Shown here: positions 49,662 through 61,952 of the stretch, piece by piece
How the letters are laid out: every line of letters starts with the position of its first letter
Numbering within the stretch: position 1 is the first letter of the stretch
NCBI GenBank assembly: GCA_023853785.1
Contig: JAJIRX010000510.1
Location: 806,001-870,000 of the forward strand
Source: Psilocybe azurescens
Taxonomy: Eukaryota; Basidiomycota; Agaricomycetes; Agaricales; Agrocybaceae
DNA: 64,000 nt
Direction: 5' to 3'
The notes under the pieces: generated by a model
Database searches by the model: none
Seen by the model: the letters and a program-made list of their open reading frames with translations, nothing else
What the model was told of the DNA's origin: nothing
Position numbers and translations under genes: made by a program

Positions 49662-51198
49662 TTAATTCCTATCTCGCAACCGTCGTGGTCGCATAATACA
49701 TCGAGATTCCTCCCAGCCGACATAGTATCGAGCGTAAGGCCGCTCTACCCGACCTTTCTCAGCCGCATCTTTCCACACCCGAAAGTTGACAGGAGAAAGA
49801 CGTTGCAAAATTCCAGTGACATCCAAGAAAGCTTCAAGGGTTTTAGCCTTGTGTTTGAACTTGAAAAGGACGTCTGCGACTCGGTAGCGTTCCAAAATCT
49901 CTAAAGCGAGAGTGAAGGCAGTGGAAGTTACAGGAGGGAAAGAAACTTCACGAGACAATAAGTTCGCGTAGACGTCATAGGGATGTTCAGATCCGAAGGT
50001 GTAGTCGTCCAGAGTCAGCATTATGTCGCTCACGACGACTCTTTTCAGTTGACATTGAGATTGATCCAGAAAGCAGGATAGCGCCTCGCTCGGGTTGGAA
50101 CACGTCGAAAAACCGCTCTTTATCTCCAAGGACTCCAGTCTTGGAAGTGAAAATCTCTTGAGAAGATCCAACGGGGTCTCTACGCCCCAAAGTGAGAGCT
50201 TGGCGAGCCTACAAAGACGTTGTGGCACCGCGATTGAGGGAGGCGACGGTAATGGCCATCGCGGATTTGACCCATGCCCACTAATGATGGAGATATCGGT
50301 TGCAAATGTACAGTGCCTTAAGATCCAGAAGCTGTCCTCAAACGTCAGAAAGCGTCTCCTATAGACGATTCTCGTCAACGTTTGCCATGGCACAAGTGTG
50401 AGGTCCCCAATGACGTCGTGGGGGTCGTCCAAGTCTAATTCCTGCAATAAACAAAGCTGTCCCACCCAGCAAAGAAGTTTGTTGACTTTGGACAGCGTTA
50501 TGTTCCTGTCGTTTAAGACAATTTGAAGGTAGGAAAGTCTCTCCCCAAGGTGGCCTGCCACCAAGCGCTGCGAGTTGAAGTGTTGTAGAAGGTCGAGGTC
50601 GAAAGTGATCTCCAGGGATTCCCATCTTTTTCATGGATGAGAAAAACGTCCAGCATCTGTTTTCTATGACGAGAGGCACATTTCTTCCAGACAAGAATAG
50701 AAGCCTTGTCCTTGGGATCTGCGATAGATTTTGGATCTGGAATGTGTTGGTCAAAACGATGGTGGCGGAGGTGAAGGGACAGGTTCAAAGAGGTAACGAG
50801 CCAGTCCAATACAAATTTCCTAGTGGCATGGGGATCTTCTTTGTACATCCTAGGGTCGTATGCCGGAGCTGATACATAGTTCCAAAGGTGTGGAGATCCC
50901 ACGGCGACGTCTCTCCAACGCTTGGATACAAGCTTAAATGCGTATGGCTGATTTCTTAACCAGGGAGAAGCAGGAGCTCTTAGTCGCCTGCCCCTCGAGC
51001 CGCTGATCACTCTGACACACTCGAAAAATATTTGAGAAAGCAGCTCAAAGGGGAGGGTATCGATCTGGGCTGGCTTTGTCACTTTTAGTGGGCTCAAGTC
51101 TCTAATAAACGAAAGGAATAAGGTGAACATTAGCGTCATGACATTTGTAATAAGACGCGTGAAATACCCACTCGTTGGATAGATTGATTTCAGCCATG
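49662..51198 (-). CDS. F-box protein, frame-broken
   Basis: Likely substrate receptor of an SCF ubiquitin ligase, about 490 residues. Exon 1 starts MAEINLSNE at 51198. A 70 nt intron joins DLSPLKVTKPAQIDTLPFEL, followed by LSQIFFECV and FKLVSKRWRDVAVGSPHLWN, the classic basidiomycete F-box. The remainder is leucine-rich with degenerate repeats (RLAKLSLWGVETPLDLL; LPRLESLEIKSG) and ends RRLRDRN. The frame breaks at the run of five T at 50627-50631 (A on the coding strand). One more base joins VFLIHEK to RWESLEITFDLDLLQHF, a normal F-box/LRR continuation. Target unknown. Confidence 0.75.
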
Positions 51199-51921
51199 GA
51201 GGTTAGACTAAAGCACCATAAGGTACAGGGGAAGTGGTGAAATGTATTCCATAAAAACCAAGAGTTCGTTTCTTTATATGCAAAACGACTCCGCTCATTG
51301 GGAACCTCCAGTCTGTATCCCAGATGGAGAAAAAGTAAACGAAGACAATGGGACTTGGGACCGGATAGCATTTCGTTGACTTCCAGAATTGGAAATGGCC
51401 CAGCAGTCAAGCTGTACTGTAGTCTAAACAACGATGGCCATTGGCAATAAACCTGAGCTCGTTTACTAGCTTGTTTCTGGTCTATAATCGAGATGCAGAA
51501 GGGAATTTTGAGCCTTAGTGTGCCCTAAGTGACTTGCTGGACATCAATTCAAAAAGAAAGCCTGTTTCCCAGTAACTGGTTGCAATAGATAAAACACCCG
51601 GAGGTCCAGAACTTTAACAATGGTTGGAGTCAGACGTAGAATTCCGCAGCACCTAGTCCACATGAATGTGGTCTTGGGACAACCCTGAGCACTCCGCACG
51701 CATTAGTGTGTCGACCACTGTTGACCATAATAGGTACTAGCCAGTTACACAGAAGCAAAATAGACAGCACTCCGTACGTGTGCTAGCATGTTTATTCTTC
51801 CCAAATTTGCGGTCAATTTGACGTTCAAAGTGAACTGACTTGGGTGGCAAGGCTGGAGATTGCGTTACCTCACGAGTTTAAAATTTTTGTTTGTAAAAAA
51901 TAAATAGTGACGGTATACTAC
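51199..51921. other. Intergenic, no gene recognised
   Basis: The left flank of the foldback element and upstream region of the F-box gene. The last three bases (51919-51921, TAC) match the three bases after the element. Confidence 0.5.
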
Positions 51922-52699
51922 CACTGCTGGCGCCGACCAGTGTAAGTAAAACTTACAGTGAATTAAATACAGAACTTATGTAAGAATTGCTGTAAGTATG
52001 ACATACAGCACTTCTGTTTGAAAATAATACAGATAACAAACAGATATTCTGTTCAGTGGCTGTAAGTTAAACAAACAGTATTTCTGTTTCTAAGCTGTAA
52101 GTCAATAATACACCCGAATAAAGAGAATTTCTATTCTTTGTCTGTTTGTTAAATATACAGAATAGCTGTATGTAATTGCTGTATGTTATACAAACATGAG
52201 TTCTGTAAAAACTTACAGTCAAAGTACAGAATTTCTGTTTGTTTTACGTACAGAATTTATGTATATAATTGCTGTATGTAAAACTTACACCGAAATATAC
52301 CTGAGCGATTTGAATTCTGTATATTTCGGTGTAAGTTTTACATACAGCAATTATATACATAAATTCCGTAAGTAAAACAAACAGAAATTCTGTACTTTGA
52401 CTGTAAGTTTTTTTACAGAACTCATGTTTGTATAACATACAGCAATTACATACAGCTATTCTGTATATTTAACAAACAGACAAAGAATAGAAATTCTCTT
52501 TATTCGGGTGTATTATTGACTTACAGCTTAGAAACAGAAATACTGTTTGTTTAACTTACAGCCACTGAACAGAATATCTGTTTGTTATCTGTATTATTTT
52601 CAAACAGAAGTGCTGTATGTCATACTTACAGCAATTCTTACATAAGTTCTGTATTTAATTCACTGTAAGTTTTACTTACACTGGTCAGCACCAGCAGTG
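51922..52699. mobile_element. 778 bp foldback (palindromic) element, CACTA-like, non-autonomous
   Basis: Two arms, 51922-52300 (379 bp) and 52319-52699 (381 bp), are inverted copies around an 18 bp spacer (52301-52318). By eye they differ at two transitions near the tips, a two-base difference in an A run and two substitutions near the centre, so about 99% identical. The tips read CACTGCTGG, and both flanks carry TAC (51919-51921 and 52700-52702), consistent with a 3 bp target duplication. CACTA/EnSpm transposons have CACTA or CACTG tips, a 3 bp duplication and repeated subterminal motifs, all seen here. There is no coding capacity, so it would need a transposase in trans. Each arm also holds five small ACAG-N5-CTGT dyads. 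The CACTA class is an inference from tips and duplication only. Confidence 0.8.
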
Positions 52700-52702
52700 T
52701 AC

Positions 52703-53963
52703 TAGACTCGTAGGTTCCTGAACGCTATGGTAGTATTTACAACAAAGAATGCAAATGGTCCAATTCTTCAGTCAGTGGTAGTAGCTGCGCTTCCAATGAG
52801 AACTCAAGTTATTTTTATATATTTTAGAAACATAGAAAAGGCTCACATTCTTACAACGCAAAACCCATTGTCTACCGCCAAAAATAATCAAGTGAGCTCC
52901 CAAGCAAGTTCTAAAAATAACCACTATCTTGGCGCTGAAATTGATGGGAAAATAGGGGGATAGGGGCCACCGGAAGGTTGAGTGGGGGCGCATAAAGTTA
53001 CCTTCAATTTCACTGAGCATAGTGCATTCAAAACCTATTGTCATCGAGCCACGTAGCTGTAATTCAACATTGATAATGACGTTCAGGTTTCAACCCATGG
53101 TCTATCCACATGCCAATACTAGCACAACTGTTCGTCGTCTTTTAGTTTCTGGCATCACCACGTCCCCCAACGTCTTACCTGTGGAGGTGAGGGAACCGTT
53201 AGGCTTAGTATAAAGACACCACTATGAAATTGTGACAACGGCACTGATCCACATTCGACCTCACTCACGTACTTGAGTTCGTTTGTCAGTAAGAATAACA
53301 GTATTTGTTATTCCTAGAGGCCAGTGTCGTGCATAACAAGCCGTCCCCGCTGACACTGTGATCTTTTGATAGATTCAGTCAACCTGAGCATATCTCAATA
53401 TTGGTAAGACATGGTATGAGAAGGCAGACGAAAATGTCTAGGGGAAAGCTTCGTGAGATTATGAAATGTAACCAGTGGGACATGTCGGGAAGAGTAGCCA
53501 CCGTCCCAATAGACACTCGTAGGGCAAATAGAGCATCTATCGACGCACAACGGAAGTCGCGGAAGTACATCCTGACAGAGATTGTACGCACTCGAAGCGA
53601 TTTCCCTGTTCGGCCCACTCAACGTGTGGAATATTCTGTTGGGTCATGATAAACCGCATGTTGGGCCATTGTGCTCTAATTATAGTATTACGTAATTTGG
53701 AACAAAGAAATGCAATGTGTTTTTGAATCGTCCAGCATTGTCAAAAAAGCCACATCTCTTCATCCGACTCACACTCTTCTCAAACTCCCCAATGATGGGC
53801 AGATCAAGTATGATAAGATTCCTACTACAAACTCAGCGGGACTTCCGTATACTGATTGGATCGTTGTAGAAAATAAAAGACCGGAGATCGCTCTGAAGTC
53901 AAGTCGGTCTCTATTTTTCACAGGAAGTTATTTGACAACAACTGATTATTGGTTATTCTTCGA
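52703..53963. other. Intergenic, no gene recognised
   Basis: Between the foldback element and the GTPase gene. The frames at 53,401-53,649 and 53,710-53,967 (+) have no recognisable domain. The basic N-terminal domain expected for the downstream GTPase is not found here. Confidence 0.45.
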
Positions 53964-56212
53964 ATGAAAAAAAGAACTCAAGAAAGATCCTGGAATTCCG
54001 CGCCTGCCTAATCTGAAAGTCAAAGTGCGCAATGCACAGCAGAAACCTCATGTATGTGCCTATTCTTCCAAATATTCTAAAAAAAGAAACGTGGTGTATT
54101 GGGTCTCAAAGGCTTTTTATTTTAGGTTCCACCAGAACGCCAGTTGGATCGGGATGCGACGATGGCGTCCGAACCTACTCTTACGACACTCGCGATGCTA
54201 GCGTCTGAGGCAGAGGCCTCCTCTTCTGCCCTAGAGCAGCAGCAGCAGCAGTTGTTCATGGACCCGTCGTCGTCAACCTCTGGTACGGGCGTGGTCAGCA
54301 GGACGAAGGAGCAGATGCGGAAATATTATCTCAAGGCACTACATAAAGTCGTGGATGAAGCCGATATCATCATCCTCGTTCTGGACGCACGCGATCCGGA
54401 GGGGTGCAGGAGCAGGATGGTGGAGGAGGAGGTGAGGCGGCGGGAGGCGGAGGGTAAGAAGTTGGTGTTTGTGTTGAATAAAATTGGTGAGATATGGTAT
54501 TCCCTGGCGTTATTTGGAGGTTCTGAATGTCATGAAGATCTGATACCGCGGGCGAATGCCCAGGAGTGGCTGAAGTACCTGCGGCATTCGACACCGACGT
54601 TGCCTTTCCTGTCATCTGCGTCGTCCCAGCATCAGCGGACGAACATCTCGTCGACGACCGCACCTGCGCTGATGAAGCTCCTCAAAGCGTACAAGCCGAA
54701 GGCAGGGAGTGTGACCATCGGTGTGGTGGGATATCCCAACGTCGGGAAGAGTAGTTTGATCAACAGTCTGAAACGGAGCAAGGTGCGTTTTTATTGATGT
54801 CACTGGTGTTGATATATCTGTATCATTTCTGTTCTTTTTGGATAGGTTTGCGCTGTGGCTGCTCAGCCAGGGCATACCAAAGATCTCCAGTCGGTACAGC
54901 TCGAACGTGGGATGCGTGTTATTGACTCTCCTGGAGTCGTTTTCGATGAAGATTTCTATGACGATGGGAAAGGCTCTAAGAAGAGCAGTGTCCTTCTGCG
55001 TAATGTTGTCAAGGTCGAGGATGTGGAAGATCCTATAGCTGTTGGTCAGTACATACATCCTATATTCCTTTCTGATTCTCAGTCTTCTCTTCTTTTCGCC
55101 TATTGTTTTAGTCGAAGAAATTCTTGTCAGGACGCCAGCTGCGACGCTGCAAAAGATTTACAACCTGCCGGAGTTTACGTCGACGCTGGAATTCTTGACG
55201 ATGTTGGCCTTAAGCAACGGGCGACTTCTCAAGGTACGGAGACATACAACCGTGCTTATATATTATACAAGGACACAATTGACAATTTTTTCATTCAGGG
55301 TGGAACCCCCGATCTCAATTCTGCAGCTCGTCAAGTCTTAACAGATTGGAACCAGCAAAAAATTCCGTATTTCAGTACCCCTCCAACCATTCATCCTTCC
55401 ATGATACCTTCAACCGGTATGTTTACTTTCTTTCGTTTCGTTCATGTCTTCGCGTATTGTTCTAATTTCATTTCTTTCTCCTTTCTCCGTGAAGTTGCTG
55501 CTACCCGTAATGGTGAAGACGGACCAGTTATCGCTCCTGGTGCTGAGAATGTCGGTCAAGCACAGATTCTGCAGGAGCTATCGAAACCTTTCCAGTTGGA
55601 AGGGTTGTTCGGAGCTGCGGATGCTGGTGCCTTTGGCGGTCGGGGAGACGATGGTGACATACCTATGGATGACGAAGACGAGGGAGATGAGGTGTTTTGG
55701 GATGCAGTGGAAACTCCTGAAGCTATGGAAGATGACGGGTACGCAATTCTTCTTTTCGTTTGGTTGAAATAAAAAAGAATAGATCAATGTAACTGATATG
55801 CCCATGACTATAGTGTCCCTATGGAATCTGATGATCTGCGTCATGTGATACCGCGAAAGCGCTCGCGTTCTCCTTCAGAAGCCCCCAACCAGTCCAAAAC
55901 ACCCGCCGCGGCGGTCGTGGCCCGGCTGCTGCTGCTACTGGTCCAGCGTTTGAATCCGAGCTTGCTCATTACAACCGCCAGCCCAAGCGCCAACGGAAAT
56001 CGAAGGAGGTCCCGGCGTACGATACGCAACCGGACAAGAATGTGTTAGAGCAGATGGAGCGGAGCAATCCGCTGAATAGGAAAAGTCTCAAGAGGGACGC
56101 GAAGCGGGCGAGGAAGGCGCACCGGGTGAAAGCTGACCCAGCCAGCGCGGGTGGTGGAGGCGGGGGCATGGAGATAGATGATGAGGGGTTGGGTTTTACG
56201 TTCATGGCTTGA
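53964..56212 (+). CDS. Nucleolar circularly permuted GTPase, GNL3/NUG1/Grn1 type
   Basis: Ribosome-biogenesis GTPase acting in 60S maturation and export from the nucleolus, about 590 residues as modelled. The motifs come in permuted order: ILVLDARDPEGCR, G4 NKID (split by the intron starting about 54,486), G1 GYPNVGKSS (about 54,730), PGHTKD, G3 DSPGV. It continues PIAVVEEIL, then GGTPDLNSAARQVLTDWNQ, an acidic tail and a basic C-terminus (RKSLKRDAKRARKAHR) ending GLGFTFMA. Seven short introns. The C-terminal frame breaks at five C (55882-55886); a sixth C restores it. The 5' end is odd: KKDPGIPRLPNLK follows ATG at 53964 only if the A run 53967-53973 had six rather than seven A. The lysine-rich Grn1 N-terminal domain usual in this family is not visible upstream, so the start is uncertain. 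Confidence 0.82.
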
Positions 56213-56545
56213 GAGTTTATTGCATTGCATTATTTTGTTTACAATCATTGCTTTCTGGTTTTTGCGCATACTGGAATTGGATCACCTGTTGGATTGCCAT
56301 CCTCTTGAAAAGTACTACTGCATTCGCCATGATCCATATTCGCAGCCGCCGGGACCAACATGAGCATAAAACCTCATAAAACCTATAAAAAAACATATGA
56401 TCGACTAATTTATTACCTCGAGCACAGCCACCGCTGATCGACACAATTGTCAATGGTTCCGGTTATCTAGGACCAGAGTGAACAACCACAACAACTATCC
56501 CTCCCTCCCTTGTCGTTAGGTTCTCCGTACACCGTGCTAGCCACG

Positions 56546-58662
56546 ATGAAGGATTACACGTCGCCCGTTGCTACGCCGTTCGTTATCTCAAATGCTTTGA
56601 ACACACCCAACAGACTAGGGTATGTTTAAAATCTTTTACACGTGTCAACTTGGAGGAATGCGGGGAAGTTGATTGACTCTGCAACAGTAGCACTGATTAT
56701 TTCACGCTTTCTCGTACCTATTATGGAGGCGCGAGGCTCGACGTCGGGACATCTGAAAGCGATAGCCATGACACGGAGGAAGTCCTTCTCCATAAATTGC
56801 ATGCCCTTGAAGACGCGCAGGCCCGGGGGTCTGGGTCTCTGATAGACTCCATCCCTAACGAGCTCTTGGCACTCATCTTCGAATGTGGGTACTTCGACTT
56901 CGGCGAAGGACAGTATCCCGACACGGAATTTCGGTCGTTGATGCTGCAGACCTCGCGCAGGTGCCGCCAGCTCACGCTTCACACCCCGTCCCTATGGAGC
57001 GTTATTTATCTATCGCAGTCCAGTGTGGCGGATGAGCTGGACCACCTTGCGTTCTACCTGGAGCGCTCGGCGCAATATCCTTTGGATATACGTTTGAGCT
57101 GCTTCTGGAACGACGATTTGACGGACCCTGTCATGCGGCAGCTTGTGCCCCACAGCAAACGATGGCGACGACTTTCTATCATTGCGATGAACACCCACAT
57201 TCTTTCGTATCTGGAAAACACCCCGGTTCCCATTCTCGATAATCTCGATATATCATTCTTCTCGCATGAGCGCCGCACTTCCTTACTTCCTTCCGTTTTC
57301 AGCGGCGAGGTACCGCGACTCACCCACCTGTGCGTGCGCAACATCGACCTCGACACGCTGAACCTGCCGCTCAATGGTCTGAAAACCCTGGAGATACGCG
57401 GGTACGGCACTTGGCCGACGCTTGCGCGGCTCACCGAGATGCTATCCGGTTCTTCGACCTTGGAGCGATTTATTCTGCACGTCAAGCCGGGACAAGTGAC
57501 GCAACAGCTATCCGCGGAGGACGACCGCAGTCAAACGCACATAATCCTTCCCGCGCTGCGCTCGTTCGAAGTCTACTCCTCGGAGTGGCTCTCGCCCGCC
57601 ATCGTGTCTCTGATCCGCGTTTTTGTGTGCCCAAACCTCGAGTCGCTCGTCCTACGCGAAGGCGTGGGCTCAGCCTCGGAGACTGCACGCACGATCCTGA
57701 GCTACACGCGTGCGGCGCATATGCACAAGGATGTACGCCTGTATCACCCTTCCTCTATGGGAGAGTCGCTGTTTATGGGGTTCCCGAACCGGCTATATGT
57801 CCAGTCAGCGAGCGTGGCGCTGGCGTCTCGGGTGATGTCTGCGGCAACGCTGACGAGTCTCGAACTGCGCAAGCCGTACTTGCCTGGTTTTAATGCTACG
57901 AAAGCGGCGTTTTCTTCGCTCAAGAACCTTAAGCACCTTTTCTTCCTCAACGTGGCTCCGAATGGGTTGATGTCGCAGTTGCTGGACACCGATGGAGCAG
58001 ACCACCTTAATCCCAGCCAGGTAGATGCCATTAAAGAATCCATTTGTATACCCTCTCTTGAGACTCTGGTGTTGGAGATCGATCGTGCCGGGAACCGGGC
58101 ATTGCTCTCACCGTATGACTACACTGCCCAATTTGTTAATATCTTTTCTCTTCCTTTCCTCCGCTCCTTGGTCCTCAAGAACCTAGACGCCTACTCGTGG
58201 ATCACGATCGCCAGAGCATTCACGGAACGCGCTTCGCAGTACACTCAACTCACGTCCCTCAAGCTCATCAACATGACGGACATTTTGCCTGTTGATCATG
58301 TGGTATATAACGACATTACGCGATCGTTCCCCCTTCTGCGCCGACTTTTGCTGGACTCTGTCGGCTCGAATGCGTTCATACATCAACTCCTTCCACGGGT
58401 TGCCCCGGCCCTCACCACAGAGAGTGGTGAAATTTTGCCCCCTTCGCCATCGCTGCCGTGGCCTGATCTGGAGGTTCTCTCGATGTGTGGTGATTCTAAC
58501 GTCAGCAAGCCTCTTCTGCACCGCGTCATAGCCGCTCGGGAGGAGATGGGCAGGCCTTTGAAAGTGCTTTACCTCGATGACAATTTTACCAGGAACGAAG
58601 ACTCGTGGAATTGGCTCAACGAACGCGTGCAAGTACGGAAAGCTGAGCCTGGGTTCCTGTGA
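56546..58662 (+). CDS. F-box/LRR-type protein, intact
   Basis: Predicted SCF substrate receptor, about 680 residues. Exon 1 (ATG at 56546) encodes MKDYTSPVATPF. One intron (about 56,620-56,686) joins in frame to STDYFTLSRTYYGG. An F-box-like segment follows: SLIDSIPNELLALIFECGYF and LTLHTPSLWSVIYL. The remaining single exon of more than 1.9 kb is made of irregular leucine-rich repeats (LPALRSFEVYSSEW; CPNLESLVLREG; LTSLELRKPYLPG; LPFLRSLVLKNLD; LPWPDLEVLSMCGD). There is no frame break over more than 2 kb, unlike the F-box gene at the right edge. Target unknown. Confidence 0.85.
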
Positions 58663-59613
58663 GCGCGTCTTTGGCCTTCTTTTTTGTTTTAGATTTTAGA
58701 TTTTAGAATTTAGAATTTTTTTTACTTGGGGTTTTATGGTTATCTGCTATTCTTCGTTAATATCTTCGTTCTTTGATTTTCGTTTGCTGTGCGTCTATCT
58801 AATTTCTATATCATGAGTTCGATTTATCTACTTTGTATGATCATGTCCTTCAAGTCGCCTAGATTGTTTTATCCATTTTAATACGATTTTATGCTCTTTC
58901 ATGCTTGATTTTATTGCTATTGCTATCGTTTATCTTCAGATTCTTCTCGTGTGCCGAGTTGTACAGTTTGGACGTGGGCTATGAACGTTTGAGCTGTCAA
59001 TGCTTGGTTTTCCCTCCGGCTGTCCATGTCTCCAGCCTTCGTTTAAATTTTCTCCCTGACGCGGTATCGCTTTGCGCTGACAACCACGTCAACATGAAGC
59101 GGAATCATTCCATCCCTGGACATACCTGCTTCAAGTTTCCGTCTCAGGATGGCTGTCGTGCAGATCTGGAATGCCATGGTTTCTGTTTAGATCAGCCTTA
59201 CTCCGTAGCCCTCACGACTCAACTGGATAGTAGAAATCCACTGTTTCAAGAGTCTCTCAGTCCTGTCCGTCGTAGATGATTTCAAGTTCTTATTAATGAG
59301 TCCGCATTGTGCGAAGACAGTCCGTTGCAATTAACAATAAAAGAGGAAGAGGAAAAGGAAAAGGAGAACAAATGGATGGTAATAAGTATAAGGGAGGCGG
59401 TTACAGATGCGTATGCCGTACAGTCAATTCCAAGTCCTTACATATATCGAAACAAATGGTATAAGAGAAGAGAAGAGAAAAGGGGTATATGTCATCTACG
59501 AGAATAAAGAAATTAATCAAGAAGAAATCAAGAAAGAATGAAAAAAAAATGCACAAAAGGATGAGTGAAAGAGGTAAAGCGAAGTCGTCGTCGTCGGAAG
59601 ACTAGGAGGAGAA
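58663..59613. other. Convergent 3' flanks
   Basis: T-rich trailer after the F-box gene with short agatttt repeats (58,690-58,720). A purine-rich stretch at 59,330-59,600 is probably the 3' UTR of the DENN gene on the minus strand. No gene is recognised. Confidence 0.5.
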
Positions 59614-61819
59614 TCAGCCATACCCAAACACCGCAGCAAGAAGGTCCTTCCAGCTGCGTTTGATAACAACTCTGACACCATCCCCACCATATTCCTGCAC
59701 CAGCCACTCCAGATACCGCGCGTCGAAGCTGCTCAGCGGGCCGAGCTCAAACGCCAGCATATCCTTCGGCGAGAGCAACACCACCTTCTCCGCACCGTCT
59801 GGGTCGCCCAGCGGCTGTCTCGCGAGCAGGTCTTTCAGCACCGAGAGCTGGAACAGCGTGTGCGCGTGGAAGGTCTGCAGAATTGCCATCGTGGTCAGCA
59901 GCTGGCCGCCCTTCCTCTGCGATTCCTCCTCCGCGTCGTGATATTGCTCCAGCCCGTAGTTCTCGCCATTCTCATTCTCATTGCCACTCCCACTGGGCCC
60001 AGACGAAGAAGAGGGTTGTTTGGCTTTGCCATTATTAGCAACCGTCCCCACCACAGTCGCTTTCCCACTCGACCACGACATCGCACTGACCCTCCTCGTC
60101 GCCTTCGTCGAAGACGTCCCCGATGGCACACCAAGCCCCGCTGCCGCCGTCTCGGGAGCAGCAGGGCGCCCCTCGATCCCCATCCCCACATTCCTCACAT
60201 ACGTGCCGTCCGCCGTGAGATCATCGTCCCCTTCCAATCTGACAGCGCCCCAATTCTCCGCGCCGTTCGCGGTGGAGTAAGACATCGTCGAGTTGCCGCG
60301 CCAGCTGCCCATCCAGAGCCCGGCGCAGATGATGCAGACGTCCTCGTACACCTGCCACGCGTCCGTCCACGCCGTGATGGACCGTGATTTTACGGGTGAT
60401 TCGGATGCGGGCCCACAGCAGGTGTGGTGCGAGGCGTCGTCGGAGTCGAGGCGCAGAATGCGGTCGATTTCGTTCCACTATTCTGGGTAAGTGTTGATCA
60501 CCTGGATGGGGTGTAAGAGCTTACCAGCTTAACATCGCTCCATGCAAAGTGCATAGACGACAGGCGGTGCGAGGGGCCTCTTGAGCTTCCTGGTTGTGGT
60601 GATACAGGCTTCGAAGAATAAAATGTCGGTCGGGTCGTTTTACTGGGCGTTGAGGTAGTGAGGTCAATGAGCAAGTCATAATAAGATGGTTTCTCCATAA
60701 AAATGGCATCGGTCGTGCCTAATATCCCGTCAATAAACTGGCATGTCATGCAAGAGAACACTCACAAGCTATCCATCCACGTCCTTTCCGACTCTCCGCC
60801 TCTAACCGGTCGAGGTCCGTGAGCGTGACCATCCCAAGCACGTTTACAGGTTCCCGATGTTTGCCTTTTAGGTGGCCTGAAGCGTCATCAACCTGGCTTT
60901 CGAAGCACAGATCACCCGCAACGCGACAGAGAATGCAAGCCACCTCAACAGGCGGCAGCGTATATATTAGCACCCGCTTTCTTCCAAGAACGTGTTTATA
61001 AAGCGTCAATGTCGAAGGCCCCAATATCCGCAGAAGGTGGGGAAGATGCAATGTAGGATTCGTGTCGCTGGGCTCCGAATAGACCTACATGGAATCAGCA
61101 AATTGTCAAGGACGAGGAAAAATTGGCTTACGCCATCTAGCTCTTCACTCCATCCAGCCCAATCACCCGCCCCTCCCAAGTCCGATCGTCTGAGCTTTCG
61201 CTCTTCAAAGAACGCACGGGCAGGCTCCCAATCCTCCTCGGAGGCCTCTAAGATGCCCGACGGCTCCATACGAGAATAGACAGTCTCAATGAGTTCCTTC
61301 AACGCTTTAACATGCCGCTGCGGTCGCGGTCGACGAGATTTGGCCAACAGTATTCCAAGAGAACTGAGACGAAATCCGCGATGGCCTGTTTCTGCGGTCT
61401 TACGCCGTCGGAAAATGCACACTCCTTGTTGGCCATCCTTAGTGAAGTATCTATGAGAGTGTGGAGGTTAAACATTGTGGGTTGGAATGCGGCGTTAAAC
61501 CTACACAACATCCTGCTCCACGAGATGCAGTCCACTAGGTAAAGCACTGTATTCTAATCCGTCTAGGTTAAGATCTAACAAGAAATATGTGTATCAAAAG
61601 CCATCTCAAGCGTAAGTGCTGCTCACCATCACTAGCTTTCAACGACCAATCCACAATATTGCCTTTCGTCGGGTGAAACGAAGCATGAAATATCGCGACT
61701 ACAGGGGTGCGAACAATACCACAGCGTCAACTCCATCCCACTAGCCAACCACTCGCAACACAACGACCACACATACCTAAGTCCTGAGGACATCTCCCAC
61801 TGCTATCAGACTCGGTCAT
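59614..61819 (-). CDS. LCHN/DENND11-type DENN-family protein
   Basis: Probable membrane-traffic regulator (the DENN fold often acts on Rab GTPases), about 600 residues. Exon 1 at 61819 encodes MTESDSSGRCPQDL. Spliced exons then give IFHASFHPTKGNIVDWSL, LDGLEYSALPSGLHLVEQDV, YFTKDGQQGVCIFRRRKT and GHRGFRLSSLGILLAKS, the typical LCHN (DUF2347) N-terminal half. LGPSTLTLYKHVLGRKRVLI follows. The second half includes a variable Ser/Gly/Asn-rich loop (60,000-60,200) and closes with SSFDARYLEWLVQEYGGDG, IKRSWKDLLAAVFGYG and the stop. About seven short introns all keep frame; no breaks seen. Assignment rests on pattern memory of the family, so the exact subfamily is less certain than the gene itself. 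Confidence 0.75.
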
Positions 61820-61952
61820 CCTTGCTGGCCTTAAACAAGTAGTAAGAAGCTAAGAGAGATTCCAATTCTGTTTTGTTGACAATCCGTGACACGGGAAGCC
61901 AGGAAAGTGCCGTCACATCTAGTCACATAACGTCACTCAGACATCAACCTCG
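61820..61952. promoter_or_regulatory. Divergent promoter between the DENN gene and prefoldin 5
   Basis: Only 133 bp separate the two ATG codons. Any promoter elements must be shared or overlap. No clear TATA box is visible. Confidence 0.55.

Noticed and set aside
51922..52699. hAT or Mutator origin for the foldback element
   Set aside because: The flanking match is only 3 bp (TAC); hAT would give 8 bp and Mutator about 9 bp, and the tips read CACTG rather than hAT-type ends.
53401..53967. Plus-strand frames as the missing N-terminus of the GTPase
   Set aside because: They lack the lysine-rich pattern of the Grn1 domain and no splice junction joins them to KKDPGIP in a sensible way.
59860..60490. 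Open plus-strand frames opposite the DENN gene
   Set aside because: GC-rich antisense of a real exon; Arg/Pro/Leu-rich with no domain, while the minus strand reads as LCHN.
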